Source of the DNA: Pseudomonas sp. B21_DOA
Lineage (GTDB): Bacteria > Pseudomonadota > Gammaproteobacteria > Pseudomonadales > Pseudomonadaceae
DNA: 64,000 nt
NCBI GenBank assembly: GCA_030544685.1
Contig: CP086683.1
Coordinates: forward strand, 5,642,001 to 5,706,000
Direction: 5' to 3'
Shown: piece after piece, positions 1-10,897 of the stretch
How positions within the stretch are numbered: position 1 is the stretch's first letter
How the letters are laid out: every line of letters begins with the position of its first letter
The notes under the pieces: generated by a model
Seen by the model: the letters and a program-made list of their open reading frames with translations, nothing else
Databases searched by the model: none
Told to the model about the DNA's origin: nothing
Made by a program: the position numbers and the translations under genes

Positions 1-716
1 CTGGCTGACCGCGCCAACGCGTGGATTGCCGACAAGGCCCCGTGGTCGTTGAACAAGCAGGAAGGCAAGCAGGATGAAGTCCAGGCGATCTGCGCCACCG
101 GCATCAACCTGTTCCGCCAGTTGGTGATCTTCCTCAAACCGGTGCTGCCGCTGCTGGCCGCCGATGCCGAGGCGTTCCTCAACGTCGCGCCGCTGACCTG
201 GAATGACCACACCACGTTGCTGGCCAACCATCAGTTGAACGAATTCAAACCGTTGATGACCCGCATCGACCCGGTAAAAGTCCAAGCCATGACCGACGCC
301 TCGAAAGAAGACCTGACCGCCAGCCAGACCGACACTGGCGCCGCCGCCCTGCGGGCAACGGCGAACTGGCGAAGGATCCGCTGTCGCCGGAAATCGACTT
401 CGACGCCTTTGCTGCCATCGACCTGCGCGTCGCCTTGATCGTCAAGGCCGAACACGTCGAAGGCGCGGACAAGCTGCTGCGCCTGACGCTCGACATCGGT
501 GACGAGCAACGCAACGTGTTCTCCGGGATCAAAAGTGCGTATCCGGACCCGTCCAAGCTCGACGGTCGCCTGACCATGATGATCGCCAACCTCAAGCCAC
601 GGAAAATGAAGTTCGGTATCTCCGAAGGCATGGTGATGGCAGCCGGTCCCGGCGGTGAAGAGATTTACCTGCTGAGCCCTGACAGCGGCGCCAAGCCGGG
701 TCAGCGCATCAAGTAA
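1..716 (+). CDS. metG: Methionyl-tRNA synthetase, C-terminal part (window-edge partial, one frameshift)
   Basis: Charges tRNA-Met with methionine in the cytoplasm. Only the last ~238 residues are in the window; the gene enters from the left edge in frame 1. The reading passes through the anticodon-binding helical region and ends with the C-terminal tRNA-binding (EMAP/Trbp111-like) domain, for example [14 protein letters not shown] and [12 protein letters not shown]. The frame breaks at the CCC run at 347-349; one extra C restores a continuous reading ([19 protein letters not shown]) into the downstream frame. Since metG is essential, a base-call error is more likely than a mutation. A terminator follows at 734-771. 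Confidence 0.93.
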
Positions 717-733
717 GACGTTGCCGTAAAACG

Positions 734-771
734 ATCCCACCGACGTGCTCTGCATGCCGGTGGGATTTTTC
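734..771 (+). terminator. Rho-independent terminator after metG
   Basis: Nine-base stem ATCCCACCG (734-742) pairs with CGGTGGGAT (758-766) and is followed by a T run. It separates metG from the rsx operon. Confidence 0.85.
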
Positions 772-830
772 ATATCTGGCCCGATAGTGCCTACCCTTGA
801 GAGACACCCGCCCGTTTCGCTGGCAGAACC

Positions 831-1400
831 ATGACCGAACTCGTGTTAACGCTGATCAGTGCTGCGCTGCTCAACAACTTCGTGTTGCACTGGCCGCTGG
901 GCGTCGCTCCGCTGCTGGCGGGTAGCCGACGCCAGGTGCATGCGCTGGGATTGGCGACGCTGTGCCTGATGGTGCTTGTTGGCGTCATTGGTCAGGCGAT
1001 CTGGCATGGGTTGCTGGTGCCGTTGCAGCTTGAAGCGCTGCGCCTGTTTGTGTTTTTGCCGCTGAGCGTGTTGCTGATCACGCCGCTGCTGAAACTGCTG
1101 GCGCGCGGGCTGCCAGACTGGCCGTTCGATGGATTGTGGCCGCTGCTGCTCGGCAATGCCGGCGTACTCGGACTGGCGTTGATCAACGCACAAAACGATC
1201 AAGGCCTGCTGCATGCGACAGCCTTGAGCGTTGGCGCAGGGTTGGGCTTCTGGCTGGTGCTGAGCGTATTCTGCGATCTGCGCCAGCGCACGGCCGACAA
1301 CGATATTCCTCTGCCCTTTCGCGGCTTGCCGGTCGATCTGATCAGCGCCGGACTGATTGCAGTGATTTTTCTCGGATTCAGTGGATTGATCAAAACATGA
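831..1400 (+). CDS. rsxA: Electron transport complex subunit RsxA/RnfA
   Basis: Integral membrane subunit of the Rnf/Rsx redox complex, 189 residues, the usual RnfA size. The protein is almost wholly hydrophobic with about six membrane segments, opening [19 protein letters not shown] as expected for the RnfA/NqrE family. It overlaps rsxB by 4 bases (ATGA at 1397-1400), so the genes are translationally coupled. First gene of the rsxABDGE-nth operon. In relatives the complex moves electrons across the membrane or keeps SoxR reduced; which applies here cannot be read from sequence. Confidence 0.9.
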   Translation: MTELVLTLISAALLNNFVLHWPLGVAPLLAGSRRQVHALGLATLCLMVLVGVIGQAIWHGLLVPLQLEALRLFVFLPLSVLLITPLLKLLARGLPDWPFDGLWPLLLGNAGVLGLALINAQNDQGLLHATALSVGAGLGFWLVLSVFCDLRQRTADNDIPLPFRGLPVDLISAGLIAVIFLGFSGLIKT

Positions 1401-2400
1401 GTCTGCTTCAACGCATCGATGCCCTGCTGCCGCAGACCCAGTGCGGCAAGTGCGGCCATCCCGGATGCAAACCGTATGCACAAGGCATCGTTGACGGCGA
1501 GCCGATCAACAAGTGCCCGCCCGGCGGCGAGGAAACCATCGCTGCCCTGGCCGAGCTGTTGAAAATACCGTTGCTGGAACTGGACATCAGCCGTGGCCCG
1601 GCACCACCGCAGGTCGCCTTCATCCGCGAAGCCGAATGCATCGGTTGCACCAAGTGCATCCAGGCCTGCCCGGTTGATGCCATTGTTGGCGCGGCAAAGC
1701 TGATGCACACCGTGCTGATCGACGAATGCACCGGTTGTGATCTGTGCGTCGCGCCGTGCCCGGTCGACTGCATTGAAATGCATCCGCTGCCTGCTGAAAC
1801 CATTCCAGTGGTTGGTGGTCTCGCATTCAATCTCGAAGAACAGCGTGCCCGCGCCGAAAAGCGTGACCACGCGCGCCAGCGTTTCGAGCGTCGCAACCAG
1901 CGCTTGCTGCGCGAAGAACAGCAAAAGCAGGCCGAACGCGAGGCGCGAGCCCAGCGTGCGGCACAACCGCAAGTGTCGACCGCCGACCCGGTGCAGGCTG
2001 CACTTGAGCGGGTGCGCGCACAAAAGCCGCTAACGCCGATGCGGCGCTGAAGAAGGCCAAGGTCGATGTGGCGATGAGTCGGGCTCAGTTGCATAAATCG
2101 CTGAAAGCTTTCGGCCATCCGCCGACGTTCGAGCAGCAGTCGCAACTGATCGTCCTGCAGCAACAATTCGAAGCCGCCGAGCAAGCGCTGGCGAAGCTGG
2201 AAAGCAGCCAACCGGTGATTCCCGCCGTCCCTGCTCCGAGCAACGACGCGGAGTTGAAACGGGCGAAGATTCAACTGGCCATGCGCCGCGCCGAGCTGAA
2301 AAAGGCTCAGGCGGCAGAGGCTGCGCCGGAGCAGATCGCAACACTGGAGCAAGCCGTGGCTGACGCCGAGCGCCAGGTGCAAGACCATGCCACCCCTTGA
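1397..2400 (+). CDS. rsxB: Electron transport complex subunit RsxB/RnfB with long extra C-terminal tail (one frameshift)
   Basis: Iron-sulfur subunit of the Rsx complex. The N-terminus carries a 4Fe-4S-type cysteine set (CGKCGHPGC with a later C), followed by two ferredoxin motifs, [12 protein letters not shown] and [12 protein letters not shown]. As written, the frame stops at 2050; one more A in the AAAA run at 2022-2025 joins it to the frame ending at 2400, giving 334 residues. The added part is a charged, alanine-rich coiled-coil-like tail (for example [18 protein letters not shown]). The N-terminal membrane helix seen in many RnfB proteins is absent; the protein starts [15 protein letters not shown]. 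The tail overlaps rsxD by 14 bases, where rsxC would normally lie. Confidence 0.87.
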
Positions 2401-3368
2401 GGCAGCGGACGATCGCCTGCAACAGGCGATGAATACTGTGCTGCTCGCTGCACTGCCGGGGCTGCTGGCAATGTTCTGGTTTTTGGCTGGGGCGTGTTGA
2501 TCAACCTGTTGCTGGCGGTTGCCAGCGCTTTGCTCGTCGAAGCTGGCGTTGCCTGTCTGCGTCGGCAAGGCGTGCAACCGGCCTTGCGCGATGGCAGTGC
2601 GCTGGTCAGTGCGATGTTGCTGGCCGTTGCGCTACCGGCTTATTGCCCTTGGTGGCTGACGGTGATCGCGACCGCCTCGGGCTTGTTGTTCGGCAAGCAC
2701 CTGTATGGTGGCGTCGGCAAAAACCCTTTCAATCCGGCGATGCTGGGCTTTGTCCTGAGCATGGTGCTGTTCCCGCAAGCGATGACGCACTGGCCCGGTC
2801 GTGGCCTCGACTTCCTCTCTGCGTTGCAACAGGTTTTCGACCCGGCTCAAGCGCCGGACGCTTGGGTGCAAGCCACGGCACTGGACAGTCTGCGCATCAA
2901 TAAAAGCCTGACCATCGATGAGCTGTTCGCCAGCAACTCGGCCTTCGGCCGTTTCGGCGGGCGCGGTGTGGAATGGGTGAATCTGGCGTTTCTGCTCGGC
3001 GGCCTGTTGCTGTTGCAGCGGCGGATTTTTCCTGGCACGCACCGGTGGGGATGCTCGCCAGCCTGTTCGTCATCAGCCTCTTGTGCTGGAACGGATCGGG
3101 TTCGGATTCCCATGGTTCGCCGCTGTTTCATCTGCTCAGCGGCGCAACCATGCTCGCTGCATTTTTTATCGTGACAGAACCGGTGTCCGGCGCGAAAAGC
3201 GCCCTCGCCCGCCTGTTGTTCGGCATTGGCGTCGGCTTGCTCACATATCTGATTCGCACTTGGGGTGGTTACCCGGACGGCGTCGCGTTTGCGGTGTTGC
3301 TGATGAATCTGCTGGTGCCGACGCTGGAGCGCTTCGCCGCCCGCCGCCAGCCTGCGGTGAACGCGTGA
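2387..3368 (+). CDS. rsxD: Electron transport complex subunit RsxD/RnfD (two frameshifts)
   Basis: Membrane subunit of the Rsx complex, of the RnfD/NqrB family, which binds FMN. The ATG at 2387 overlaps the end of rsxB. Two breaks, at T runs 2480-2484 and 3026-3030, each need one T; the repaired reading is 327 residues with many membrane helices. Family-typical stretches include GKHLYGGVGKNPFNPAMLG and FHLLSGATMLAAFFIVTEPV; the SGAT motif is the site of covalent FMN in homologues. The stop overlaps the GTG start of rsxG. Confidence 0.88.
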
Positions 3369-3970
3369 ACCGCTCAGCCAGTGTCATGGCGGTTGTGCTG
3401 CTGGCGCTCGGCGGCGTCAGCGCGACGTACCTGCTGCAGCGCAGCAGCGCACTGCAAATTGCCGCCGAACAGCACTTGCTCGACAGCCGCAACGTGCTCG
3501 ATGTGATTCCTGCCAATTACTACGACAATCAGCCGCTGAAGCAACCGCTGACGCTCGCCGCCACAGCACGGCCCCATAGCACGCTGTCGGGCGGCTACCG
3601 CGCGACCCGCTCCGGGCAAACCGTGGCGGTGCTGTTGCGCAGTCGCAGCGAAGGTTACGCGGGGACTCTGGAACTGCTGATTGCCATTGATGCAAATGGC
3701 AAACTTCTGGGCGTAAAAACCCTTGAGCAGCGCGAAACGCCGGGATTGGGTGGTCACATCGGTGAATGGCCGAACGCCTGGTTGCAGGCCTTCATCGGCA
3801 AATCCCGTACTGAGCCGACGGACGCCGGTTGGGCGCTGAAAAAGGATCAGGGGCAGTTTGATCAAATCGCTGGCGCGACCATAACCTCCCGTGCCGCCAT
3901 CAACGCGATCCATGACGCACTGCGTTACTTCGATGAGCATCGGGCGCTGCTGTTGGGGACTGACCCATGA
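3365..3970 (+). CDS. rsxG: Electron transport complex subunit RsxG/RnfG
   Basis: FMN-binding subunit of the Rsx complex, 201 residues. A single N-terminal membrane helix (about residues 7-24) anchors an FMN-binding domain. GLGGHIGEWPNAW and DQIAGATITS match the family; the Thr of GAT, near residue 172, is the expected covalent FMN site. The start is GTG at 3365, overlapping the rsxD stop; no in-frame ATG fits as well. The 3' end overlaps rsxE by 4 bases. Confidence 0.88.
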   Translation: MNRSASVMAVVLLALGGVSATYLLQRSSALQIAAEQHLLDSRNVLDVIPANYYDNQPLKQPLTLAATARPHSTLSGGYRATRSGQTVAVLLRSRSEGYAGTLELLIAIDANGKLLGVKTLEQRETPGLGGHIGEWPNAWLQAFIGKSRTEPTDAGWALKKDQGQFDQIAGATITSRAAINAIHDALRYFDEHRALLLGTDP

Positions 3971-4539
3971 AACGCACGGTGAGTTTACTGATGCTGGTGC
4001 CGCTACTGGGCGCCACCCAAACATTGAACGCTGCGTTGGGCATGATCTTGATGCTCAGCGTGGTAATCGGCCTGTTTGCCGTGTGTATGGCGTCGCTGCG
4101 CAATCACCTGGCGAGCACAAGCGTTTTGCTGGCCAGCCTGGTAGTCGCAGCAACCTTGACCAGTTGCGCGGATCTTTCGGCGCAACGCTGGTTTCTACCG
4201 TGGCGCCAGACCTCGGAGGTTTATATAGGGCTCATTGCCTTGCAATGCGTAGCGCTCGAATGCAGTGGTTTCCTTCGCGCGCCGATGACCAAGTGCCTCA
4301 AACGCTGCGTGACGTTCGGTACGCTCATGCTGGTGATCGGCGGGCTGCGCGAAATCATCGGCCATGGCACCCTTGGCCGAGGATTATCGACGCATTGGCC
4401 AGGTCTGGTTTTATTCCCCGAGGGATTGCATCTGTTTACGCTGGTTCCCGGCGCTTTGGTTTTATCGGGTTTGCTTCTCGCCGTACATCAGGCGTGGACA
4501 CGCCGTCACTCTGTCATCAAGGAAACGCATCGCCCATGA
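3967..4539 (+). CDS. rsxE: Electron transport complex subunit RsxE/RnfE
   Basis: Polytopic membrane subunit (190 residues, roughly six helices) of the Rnf-Nqr DE family. Position between rsxG and nth and overlapping ends with both support the assignment. The sequence is more divergent than RsxA: the family core NAALGMILMLSVVIGLFAVC and GLREIIGHGTLG is recognisable, while the remainder is less typical. Translational coupling to nth through ATGA at 4536-4539. Confidence 0.8.
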   Translation: MKRTVSLLMLVPLLGATQTLNAALGMILMLSVVIGLFAVCMASLRNHLASTSVLLASLVVAATLTSCADLSAQRWFLPWRQTSEVYIGLIALQCVALECSGFLRAPMTKCLKRCVTFGTLMLVIGGLREIIGHGTLGRGLSTHWPGLVLFPEGLHLFTLVPGALVLSGLLLAVHQAWTRRHSVIKETHRP

Positions 4540-5173
4540 ATGCTGCAAAACGTCTTGAGATATTTCGCCGACTGCACGAAGACAATCCCGAGCCGAAAAC
4601 CGAACTGGCCTACTCTTCGCCGTTCGAGCTGCTGATTGCGGTGATTCTTTCGGCGCAGTCCACCGATGTCGGCGTCAACAAGGCCACCGCCAGACTCTTT
4701 CCCGTCGCCAACACCCCCGCCGCGATTCATGCGCTGGGCGTCGAAGGGCTGTCCGAGTACATCAAGACCATCGGCCTGTACAACAGCAAGGCGAAAAACG
4801 TCATCGAAACCTGCCGTTTGCTGGTTGAACGCCACGGCGGCGAAGTTCCGCAGACCCGGGAAGAGCTGGAAGCATTGCCCGGCGTCGGACGCAAGACCGC
4901 GAACGTGGTGCTCAATACCGCTTTCCGTCAATTGACCATGGCCGTTGACACGCACATTTTTCGCGTCAGCAATCGCACCGGCATCGCGCCGGGAAAAATG
5001 TGGTGGAGGTTGAAATGAAACTGATGAAGTTTGTACCGAAAGAATTCCTGCTCGACTCCCATCACTGGCTGATTTTGCATGGCCGCTATGTTTGCCTGGC
5101 GCGCAAACCGCGCTGCGGTAGCTGCCGCATCGAAGATCTGTGCGAATACAAACATAAAACTTCTGACGATTGA
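4536..5173 (+). CDS. nth: Endonuclease III, DNA glycosylase/AP lyase (one frameshift)
   Basis: Removes oxidised pyrimidines and nicks AP sites in base-excision repair. Helix-hairpin-helix LPGVGRKTANVV contains the catalytic Lys; the catalytic Asp is in AVDTHIFRVSNRTG. The C-terminal 4Fe-4S motif is complete, with four Cys spaced C-x6-C-x2-C-x5-C in CLARKPRCGSCRIEDLC. As written the frame stops at 5018; one extra base in the GGG/AAAAA stretch at 4991-4998 restores 212 residues, the standard Nth length. Last gene of the rsx operon, as in other Pseudomonas. Confidence 0.93.
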
Positions 5174-5279
5174 GACGTCATCGGTTTTTCGTATCCATCG
5201 ATTGAAAAAATCTTTTTACCCGCCGCAGTAATGTCGATATAAGGAGCGCCAAAGGCAGTCTTAGCCGGGAGTTGACTTC

Positions 5280-5459
5280 ATGAGTACCGACAAAGAGCAA
5301 CTGGATGTAGAAGAAGATTTTATTGCCGTCGAGGCCGATGAGGTCGAACCGGTGGTTGAGGTGGCGAAGACCAACCTCAGCAAGCGTCGCACAATCGACA
5401 ACCTGCTTGAGGAGCGCCGACTGCAAAGGCAATTGGCCGATTACGACTTTGATCTGTGA
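5280..5459 (+). CDS. Small PA3496-family protein
   Basis: Short acidic protein of 59 residues starting MSTDKEQLDVEEDF, with a basic, helical C-terminal half (SKRRTIDNLLEERRLQRQL). The ORF is intact from ATG 5280 and is followed directly by a terminator. The position just downstream of nth matches the PA3496-type genes of Pseudomonas, sometimes described as putative envelope integrity proteins; no function can be read from the sequence. Confidence 0.8.
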   Translation: MSTDKEQLDVEEDFIAVEADEVEPVVEVAKTNLSKRRTIDNLLEERRLQRQLADYDFDL

Positions 5460-5467
5460 TACCTGAA

Positions 5468-5492
5468 GGCCTCCCGAAGCGGAGGCTTTTCA
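5468..5492 (+). terminator. Rho-independent terminator
   Basis: GCCTCC (5469-5474) pairs with GGAGGC (5481-5486), followed by TTTT. It closes the PA3496-like gene and faces the response regulator on the other strand. Confidence 0.8.
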
Positions 5493-5547
5493 TTTTCTGC
5501 GACAACCAAGCTTGATCGGCCCATGACGGTCTCAGTTGTCGAATCGT

Positions 5548-6174
5548 TCAAACCAGGCCATTGCGCTGCGCCAACTCGATCAGATCAACCAGAGACCGCG
5601 CATTGAGTTTCAGCAACAGACGAGTCTTGTAAGTGCTCACGGTCTTGTTGCTCAAGAACATGCCATCAGCGATTTCCTTGTTGGTCTTGCCGCGCGCCAG
5701 CTGCTGCAACACCATCATTTCCCGCCCGGACAGACGATCGACCATGTCCGCTTCACTCGCATTGCCCAGACTAGTTCGCACGGTATGCAGGGCCTGATTG
5801 GGGAAATAGCTGTAGCCGGATAGAACTGCCTTGATCGCACTCAGCAATTCGGTCAGATCTTGCTGTTTGCATACATATCCCGCAGCGCCTGACTGCATGC
5901 AGCGCATGGAAAAATGTCCGGGAGCCTGGGAGGTCAGCACCAGAACTTTGACCGGCATGGCGGTGGACGTCAGGCGCGCAATAACTTCCAGCCCGTCGAG
6001 TTTGGGTATCCCGATATCCAGAATGACAAGATCCGGCATTTGTTCGCGAGCAATTTGTAGTGCATCAACGCCATTATCCGTTTCTGCAATGACTTCGTAG
6101 CCATGCCGTTCCATCAGCATACGTACCGCAAGTCGAATGACGGGATGGTCATCCACGATCAGCACTTTATTCAT
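5548..6174 (-). CDS. NarL/LuxR-type response regulator
   Basis: DNA-binding response regulator of 208 residues. The receiver domain (about 1-120) has the acidic pair in LIVDDH, phosphoacceptor Asp53 in VILDIGIPKLDG and a switch Thr/Lys region (VLTSQ, VCKQQD). The C-terminal LuxR helix-turn-helix (about 145-195) reads LSGREMMVLQQLARGKTNKE. ATG at 6174 is chosen over a TTG at 6180. It resembles BvgA/RocA-like regulators. No histidine kinase lies next to it, so its partner is unknown. Confidence 0.85.
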   Translation of the reverse strand: MNKVLIVDDHPVIRLAVRMLMERHGYEVIAETDNGVDALQIAREQMPDLVILDIGIPKLDGLEVIARLTSTAMPVKVLVLTSQAPGHFSMRCMQSGAAGYVCKQQDLTELLSAIKAVLSGYSYFPNQALHTVRTSLGNASEADMVDRLSGREMMVLQQLARGKTNKEIADGMFLSNKTVSTYKTRLLLKLNARSLVDLIELAQRNGLV

Positions 6175-6180
6175 GGGCAA

Positions 6181-6603
6181 GTCCAGTTTTCGCTGTTCGA
6201 ATTTTTAGAACACGCACGATATCCCAGTCACTTGCTGTAGCGCATAGCAACTTTTACACGCACTTGCATCGAGAGACATTCCCTACAGGTATTGAGGATA
6301 ATTCCCACAAATAGACCCCGCCATACCCAGCGTAATCGTACTGCTTGCTTCAAGACCGCATCGATTTTGCGGATAAACGCCTACGCGTCCTACGCCGCGC
6401 CGAAGTCATACGTAATGCCATCTTCCCCCGAATTGTCGTGCTGATTGCCGATTAGACATATGACGTTACGAAGCGACAGCATCGCAAGTTCGACACACCC
6501 TCAGCCAGTCTATAAAACTTGAAACAACACCCAGAAACTTTAATGATCGCTTTTGCTATATATAGAAACAGTCAATACCCAACACACAACATAGAACTTA
6601 ATC
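6181..6603. other. Intergenic region without recognised gene
   Basis: About 420 bases, visibly more AT-rich towards the right, lie between the divergent response regulator and the disrupted membrane-protein gene. Both promoters must lie here, but I see no convincing -35/-10 pair, RNA gene or repeat. Confidence 0.5.
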
Positions 6604-7313
6604 ATGCTCAAGATAAAGAACAAGATAACCAACCCAATGACAGTTATCGCCATATTTGCCATTCTTTCGGAAACATCCGCGGCGGTCTCGCTGCCGTTTC
6701 TGGATAATAAGGATCGGGAAATCTATGTGTGGTTTCTGATCAGTTTTCCCTTTTACTTGTTATTTCTTTTTTCATCACGCTCAACTTCAATCACCGATCC
6801 CTCTACTCACCCTCGGATTTCGGCAAAGACAAAAGCTTCCTCAAGGCGACTGGACATCCGGAACGCGAGAGCGAACGAAAAGAACCGTTGCGTAAAACCG
6901 ATGAACCGTGCGCTTTCGAGATAACCAGCTGTGTGGTATCCAGCAACACTGCGGGGGCGGATTTCAGCGTCCCTGCAGGATCCATAACGCGCCCGACCCT
7001 CCGCTCGACATGGCAAGCCAGGCCAGCCCGGTGGTCCAGACCATCAAGCTGTCACCACTGATAAGCGAACTGAACATTATCGACGCCAGAGATGTTGACG
7101 CGTCCAGAGAATTCGATGCGATTCTCGAAACTCTCCGGAGCGGTGGGAAAAAAACCGCGTGTTCTGGTTTTCCTGTCGAATCATGTTTCGGACTCTCCGG
7201 CACATACCGCGCTGCAACAGCTCAAACAGGCGAAGAAAAGCTCAGGCACAACGCTGTGTGTCGTTTACAACCTGTGCACGCGGACAGTCACCTTGCTGGG
7301 GCGAACAAGCTGA
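6604..7313 (+). CDS. Hypothetical two-helix membrane protein, interrupted by three frameshifts
   Basis: Three overlapping fragments join into one 236-residue reading if one base is added at the T run 6767-6772, one at the C run 6992-6994, and one A is removed from the seven-A run 7148-7154. The N-terminus has two hydrophobic helices (PMTVIAIFAILSETSAAVSL and IYVWFLISFPFYLLFLF). The C-terminal region reads PRVLVFLSNHVSDSPAHTAL and LCVVYNLCTRTVTLLG. No family is recognised. Lower GC and AT-rich codons in the 5' half differ from neighbours and suggest transfer. It may be a real gene with sequencing errors or a decaying one. Confidence 0.5.
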
Positions 7314-7372
7314 CGGGACGACCCGCCAACAGGCAGACAAGAGAAACGGCTTGATGAACCACACAAAATTCC

Positions 7373-7407
7373 GAAAAAAAGGCGGCCCTGAACAGGCCGC
7401 CTTTTTT
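7373..7407 (-). terminator. Bidirectional terminator at argG 3' end
   Basis: GGCGGCC (7381-7387) pairs with GGCCGCC (7395-7401), with an A run on the left and a T run on the right, so it can act on both strands. It lies downstream of argG and of the hypothetical gene. Confidence 0.85.
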
Positions 7408-7429
7408 ATTGCGCGTCGATCTGAACCGC

Positions 7430-8647
<1,218 letters not shown>

Positions 8648-8776
8648 GCCATCACTCCACGGGGTTCTACGGAAAGCCGGGGAGTCTACCGCTCAAACGC
8701 GATAATTTACAGAGGCGCGACAGCTTAAGACGACAAAGCGACAGAATCTGTCGAGAGCGCGACGATGACCGGCGAG

Positions 8777-9703
8777 TCAGGAAGTCGCTGCGGCCGTGGC
8801 CGGCGTACTCGCTTGCGGCGCCGGAGCCGGGGCGGTAATCGGTGCGACGCGCGCAAGTTTTACGTTGACCCGCCGGTTCTTCGCACGATTGGCCTTGCTG
8901 GTGTTCGGCACGATCGGATACTGCTCGCCGTGGAAACGCACGGTGATCTGCGACTCCTGGATGCCGTTGGCCTTGAAGAAATCGACCACCGCCAGCGCCC
9001 GGCGCCGCGACAGTTCGCGGTTGGTCAGGCGATTGCCACTATTGTCGGAGTGGCCATCGAGTTCGATGTGGTTCACCGTCGGATCGGCCTTCATGTACTC
9101 GAGCATCACTTGCAGCTTGGCCTTGGCGGCCGGGTCCAGCTCAACGCCCTCGCCGGGAAAGCCGATCTGCGATTGCTTGATCTGGTCGAAATTTTGCGGC
9201 AGCAATTTCGCCACACAGCTTTGATAATCGTTGAACGCTTTGCTGAACTTGACCGGCAACAGACGCACTTCCGAGACCCGGCCATCGCCAGACGCGCGGC
9301 GCACTACCGGGCTGCGTCCGTCCAGCAGACCGCTCATCAATCCACCAGCCTGCGATTGCGAGCTGTTGAACAACACATTGCCGCTGCCCAGCCGCACAGA
9401 GCCCAGATTGATATCGCCACGCCCCGGCTGCCATGGTGCAGCGGCGGCGAGCAAGGTCGCCGAACCGCCGCCGAGCATGGCGTTGTAGGCGTTCAGCCGA
9501 AAGATCGCCTGCTCTCCGGCCTTGCGCACGAACTCGCCCGAGCCGAAATCGGTGATCGGTTGCGTCAGGCGGCACTCGAACTGGTCGCCGGCGACCGTCC
9601 ACTCAATGTTCTCCAGACGGGTCTGGTAGGTCAGCGCCATCGCGGGAAGGCTGGCAAACACACTGAGCAGGGCTAAATAACGCTGGCGCACGGCAGGCTC
9701 CAT
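8777..9703 (-). CDS. motY: Flagellar sodium-type motor protein MotY-like, OmpA domain
   Basis: About 308 residues from ATG 9703, opening with a signal-peptide-like stretch (RQRYLALLSVFASLPAMA). The C-terminal OmpA-like peptidoglycan-binding domain (about 180-290) contains HIELDGHSDNSGN and NRRVNVKLAR. The N-terminal half (YQTRLENIEWTVAGDQFECR) matches the MotY stator-associated region rather than OmpA. A Pro/Ala-rich tail follows. Its place between argG and pyrC is the same as PA3526 motY. It is expected to hold the stator ring at the flagellar motor in the periplasm. A longer start at TTG 9736 is less likely. Confidence 0.85.
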   Translation of the reverse strand: MEPAVRQRYLALLSVFASLPAMALTYQTRLENIEWTVAGDQFECRLTQPITDFGSGEFVRKAGEQAIFRLNAYNAMLGGGSATLLAAAAPWQPGRGDINLGSVRLGSGNVLFNSSQSQAGGLMSGLLDGRSPVVRRASGDGRVSEVRLLPVKFSKAFNDYQSCVAKLLPQNFDQIKQSQIGFPGEGVELDPAAKAKLQVMLEYMKADPTVNHIELDGHSDNSGNRLTNRELSRRRALAVVDFFKANGIQESQITVRFHGEQYPIVPNTSKANRAKNRRVNVKLARVAPITAPAPAPQASTPATAAATS

Positions 9704-9850
9704 TGGCTTGTGAAACACAAACACCGATTCACACAATGTTTACGGCATACCTTCGGGATATCGGACGCTTGTGGCAAAACTTGATAGCGGGTGCCTGCAA
9801 GAGTCTTTTCCGGTAGCATTCGCCTCAGTTTGACCCGCCTGGAATCCCTC

Positions 9851-10897
9851 ATGTCCGACCGCCTGACCCTGCTGCGTCCCGACGACTGGCACATTCATCT
9901 TCGCGATGGTGCCGTGTTGACCAATACCGTTGCCGATGTGGCCCGCACCTTCGGGCGCGCGATCATCATGCCGAACCTGGTACCGCCGGTGCGCAACGCC
10001 GCTGAAGCCGACGGCTATCGTCAGCGCATTCTCGCTGCCCGCCCGGCCGGCAGTCAGTTCGAGCCGTTGATGGTGCTGTACCTCACCGACCGCACCCAAC
10101 CGGAAGAAATTCGTCAGGCCAAGGCCAGCGGTTTCGTCTACGCCGCCAAGCTGTATCCGGCCGGCGCGACCACCAACTCCGATTCCGGCGTGACCAGCAT
10201 CGACAAGATCTTTCCGGCGCTCGAGGCCATGGCCGACGTCGGCATGCCGCTGTTGATCCACGGTGAAGTTACCCGTGGCGACGTCGATGTGTTCGACCGC
10301 GAAAAGATTTTCATCGATGAACACATGCGTCGCGTGGTCGAGCGTTTCCCGACGCTGAAAGTGGTGTTCGAACACATCACCACTGGCGACGCCGTGCAGT
10401 TCGTCAACGAGGCTTCGGCCAACGTCGGCGCGACCATCACTGCGCATCACCTGCTGTACAACCGCAACCACATGCTGGTCGGCGGGATTCGGCCGCACTT
10501 CTATTGCCTGCCGATCCTCAAGCGCAACACCCATCAGGAAGCGTTGCTCGATGCCGCTACCAGTGGCAGCGCCAAATTCTTCCTCGGCACCGACTCGGCG
10601 CCTCACGCCCAGCACGCCAAGGAAGCCGCCTGCGGTTGCGCCGGTTGCTACACCGCTTACGCGGCCATCGAGATGTATGCCGAAGCGTTCGAACAGCGTA
10701 ACGCGCTGGACAAGCTCGAAGCCTTCGCCAGCCTCAATGGCCCGCGTTTCTACGGCCTGCCGGCTAACACCGATCGCATCACCCTGGTCCGTGAAGAATG
10801 GACCGCCCCGACCAGTCTGCCATTTGGCGAGCTGACCGTTATCCCGCTGCGCGCCGGTGAAAAACTGCGCTGGCGCCTGCTGGAGGAACACGCGTGA
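9851..10897 (+). CDS. pyrC: Dihydroorotase
   Basis: Zinc metalloenzyme that cyclises carbamoyl-aspartate to dihydroorotate in pyrimidine synthesis. 348 residues of the class II type from ATG 9851 ([20 protein letters not shown]). Metal ligands are visible in HIHLRDG, the carboxylated-Lys region [21 protein letters not shown] and the Asp of FLGTDSAPH. The stop overlaps the GTG of rnt by four bases. Confidence 0.95.
   Translation: MSDRLTLLRPDDWHIHLRDGAVLTNTVADVARTFGRAIIMPNLVPPVRNAAEADGYRQRILAARPAGSQFEPLMVLYLTDRTQPEEIRQAKASGFVYAAKLYPAGATTNSDSGVTSIDKIFPALEAMADVGMPLLIHGEVTRGDVDVFDREKIFIDEHMRRVVERFPTLKVVFEHITTGDAVQFVNEASANVGATITAHHLLYNRNHMLVGGIRPHFYCLPILKRNTHQEALLDAATSGSAKFFLGTDSAPHAQHAKEAACGCAGCYTAYAAIEMYAEAFEQRNALDKLEAFASLNGPRFYGLPANTDRITLVREEWTAPTSLPFGELTVIPLRAGEKLRWRLLEEHA

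Noticed and set aside
846..1481. Long open frames antisense to rsxA, and similar ones opposite argG, glpK, glpD, aauS, PBP and toxin
   Set aside because: GC-rich genes produce long antisense frames; these have low-complexity Arg/His/Gln-rich sequences and no family motifs.
6604..6924. Three separate small genes in 6604-7313
   Set aside because: The frames join with consistent one-base changes at homopolymers and share one protein-like continuity; separate genes would lack ribosome sites.
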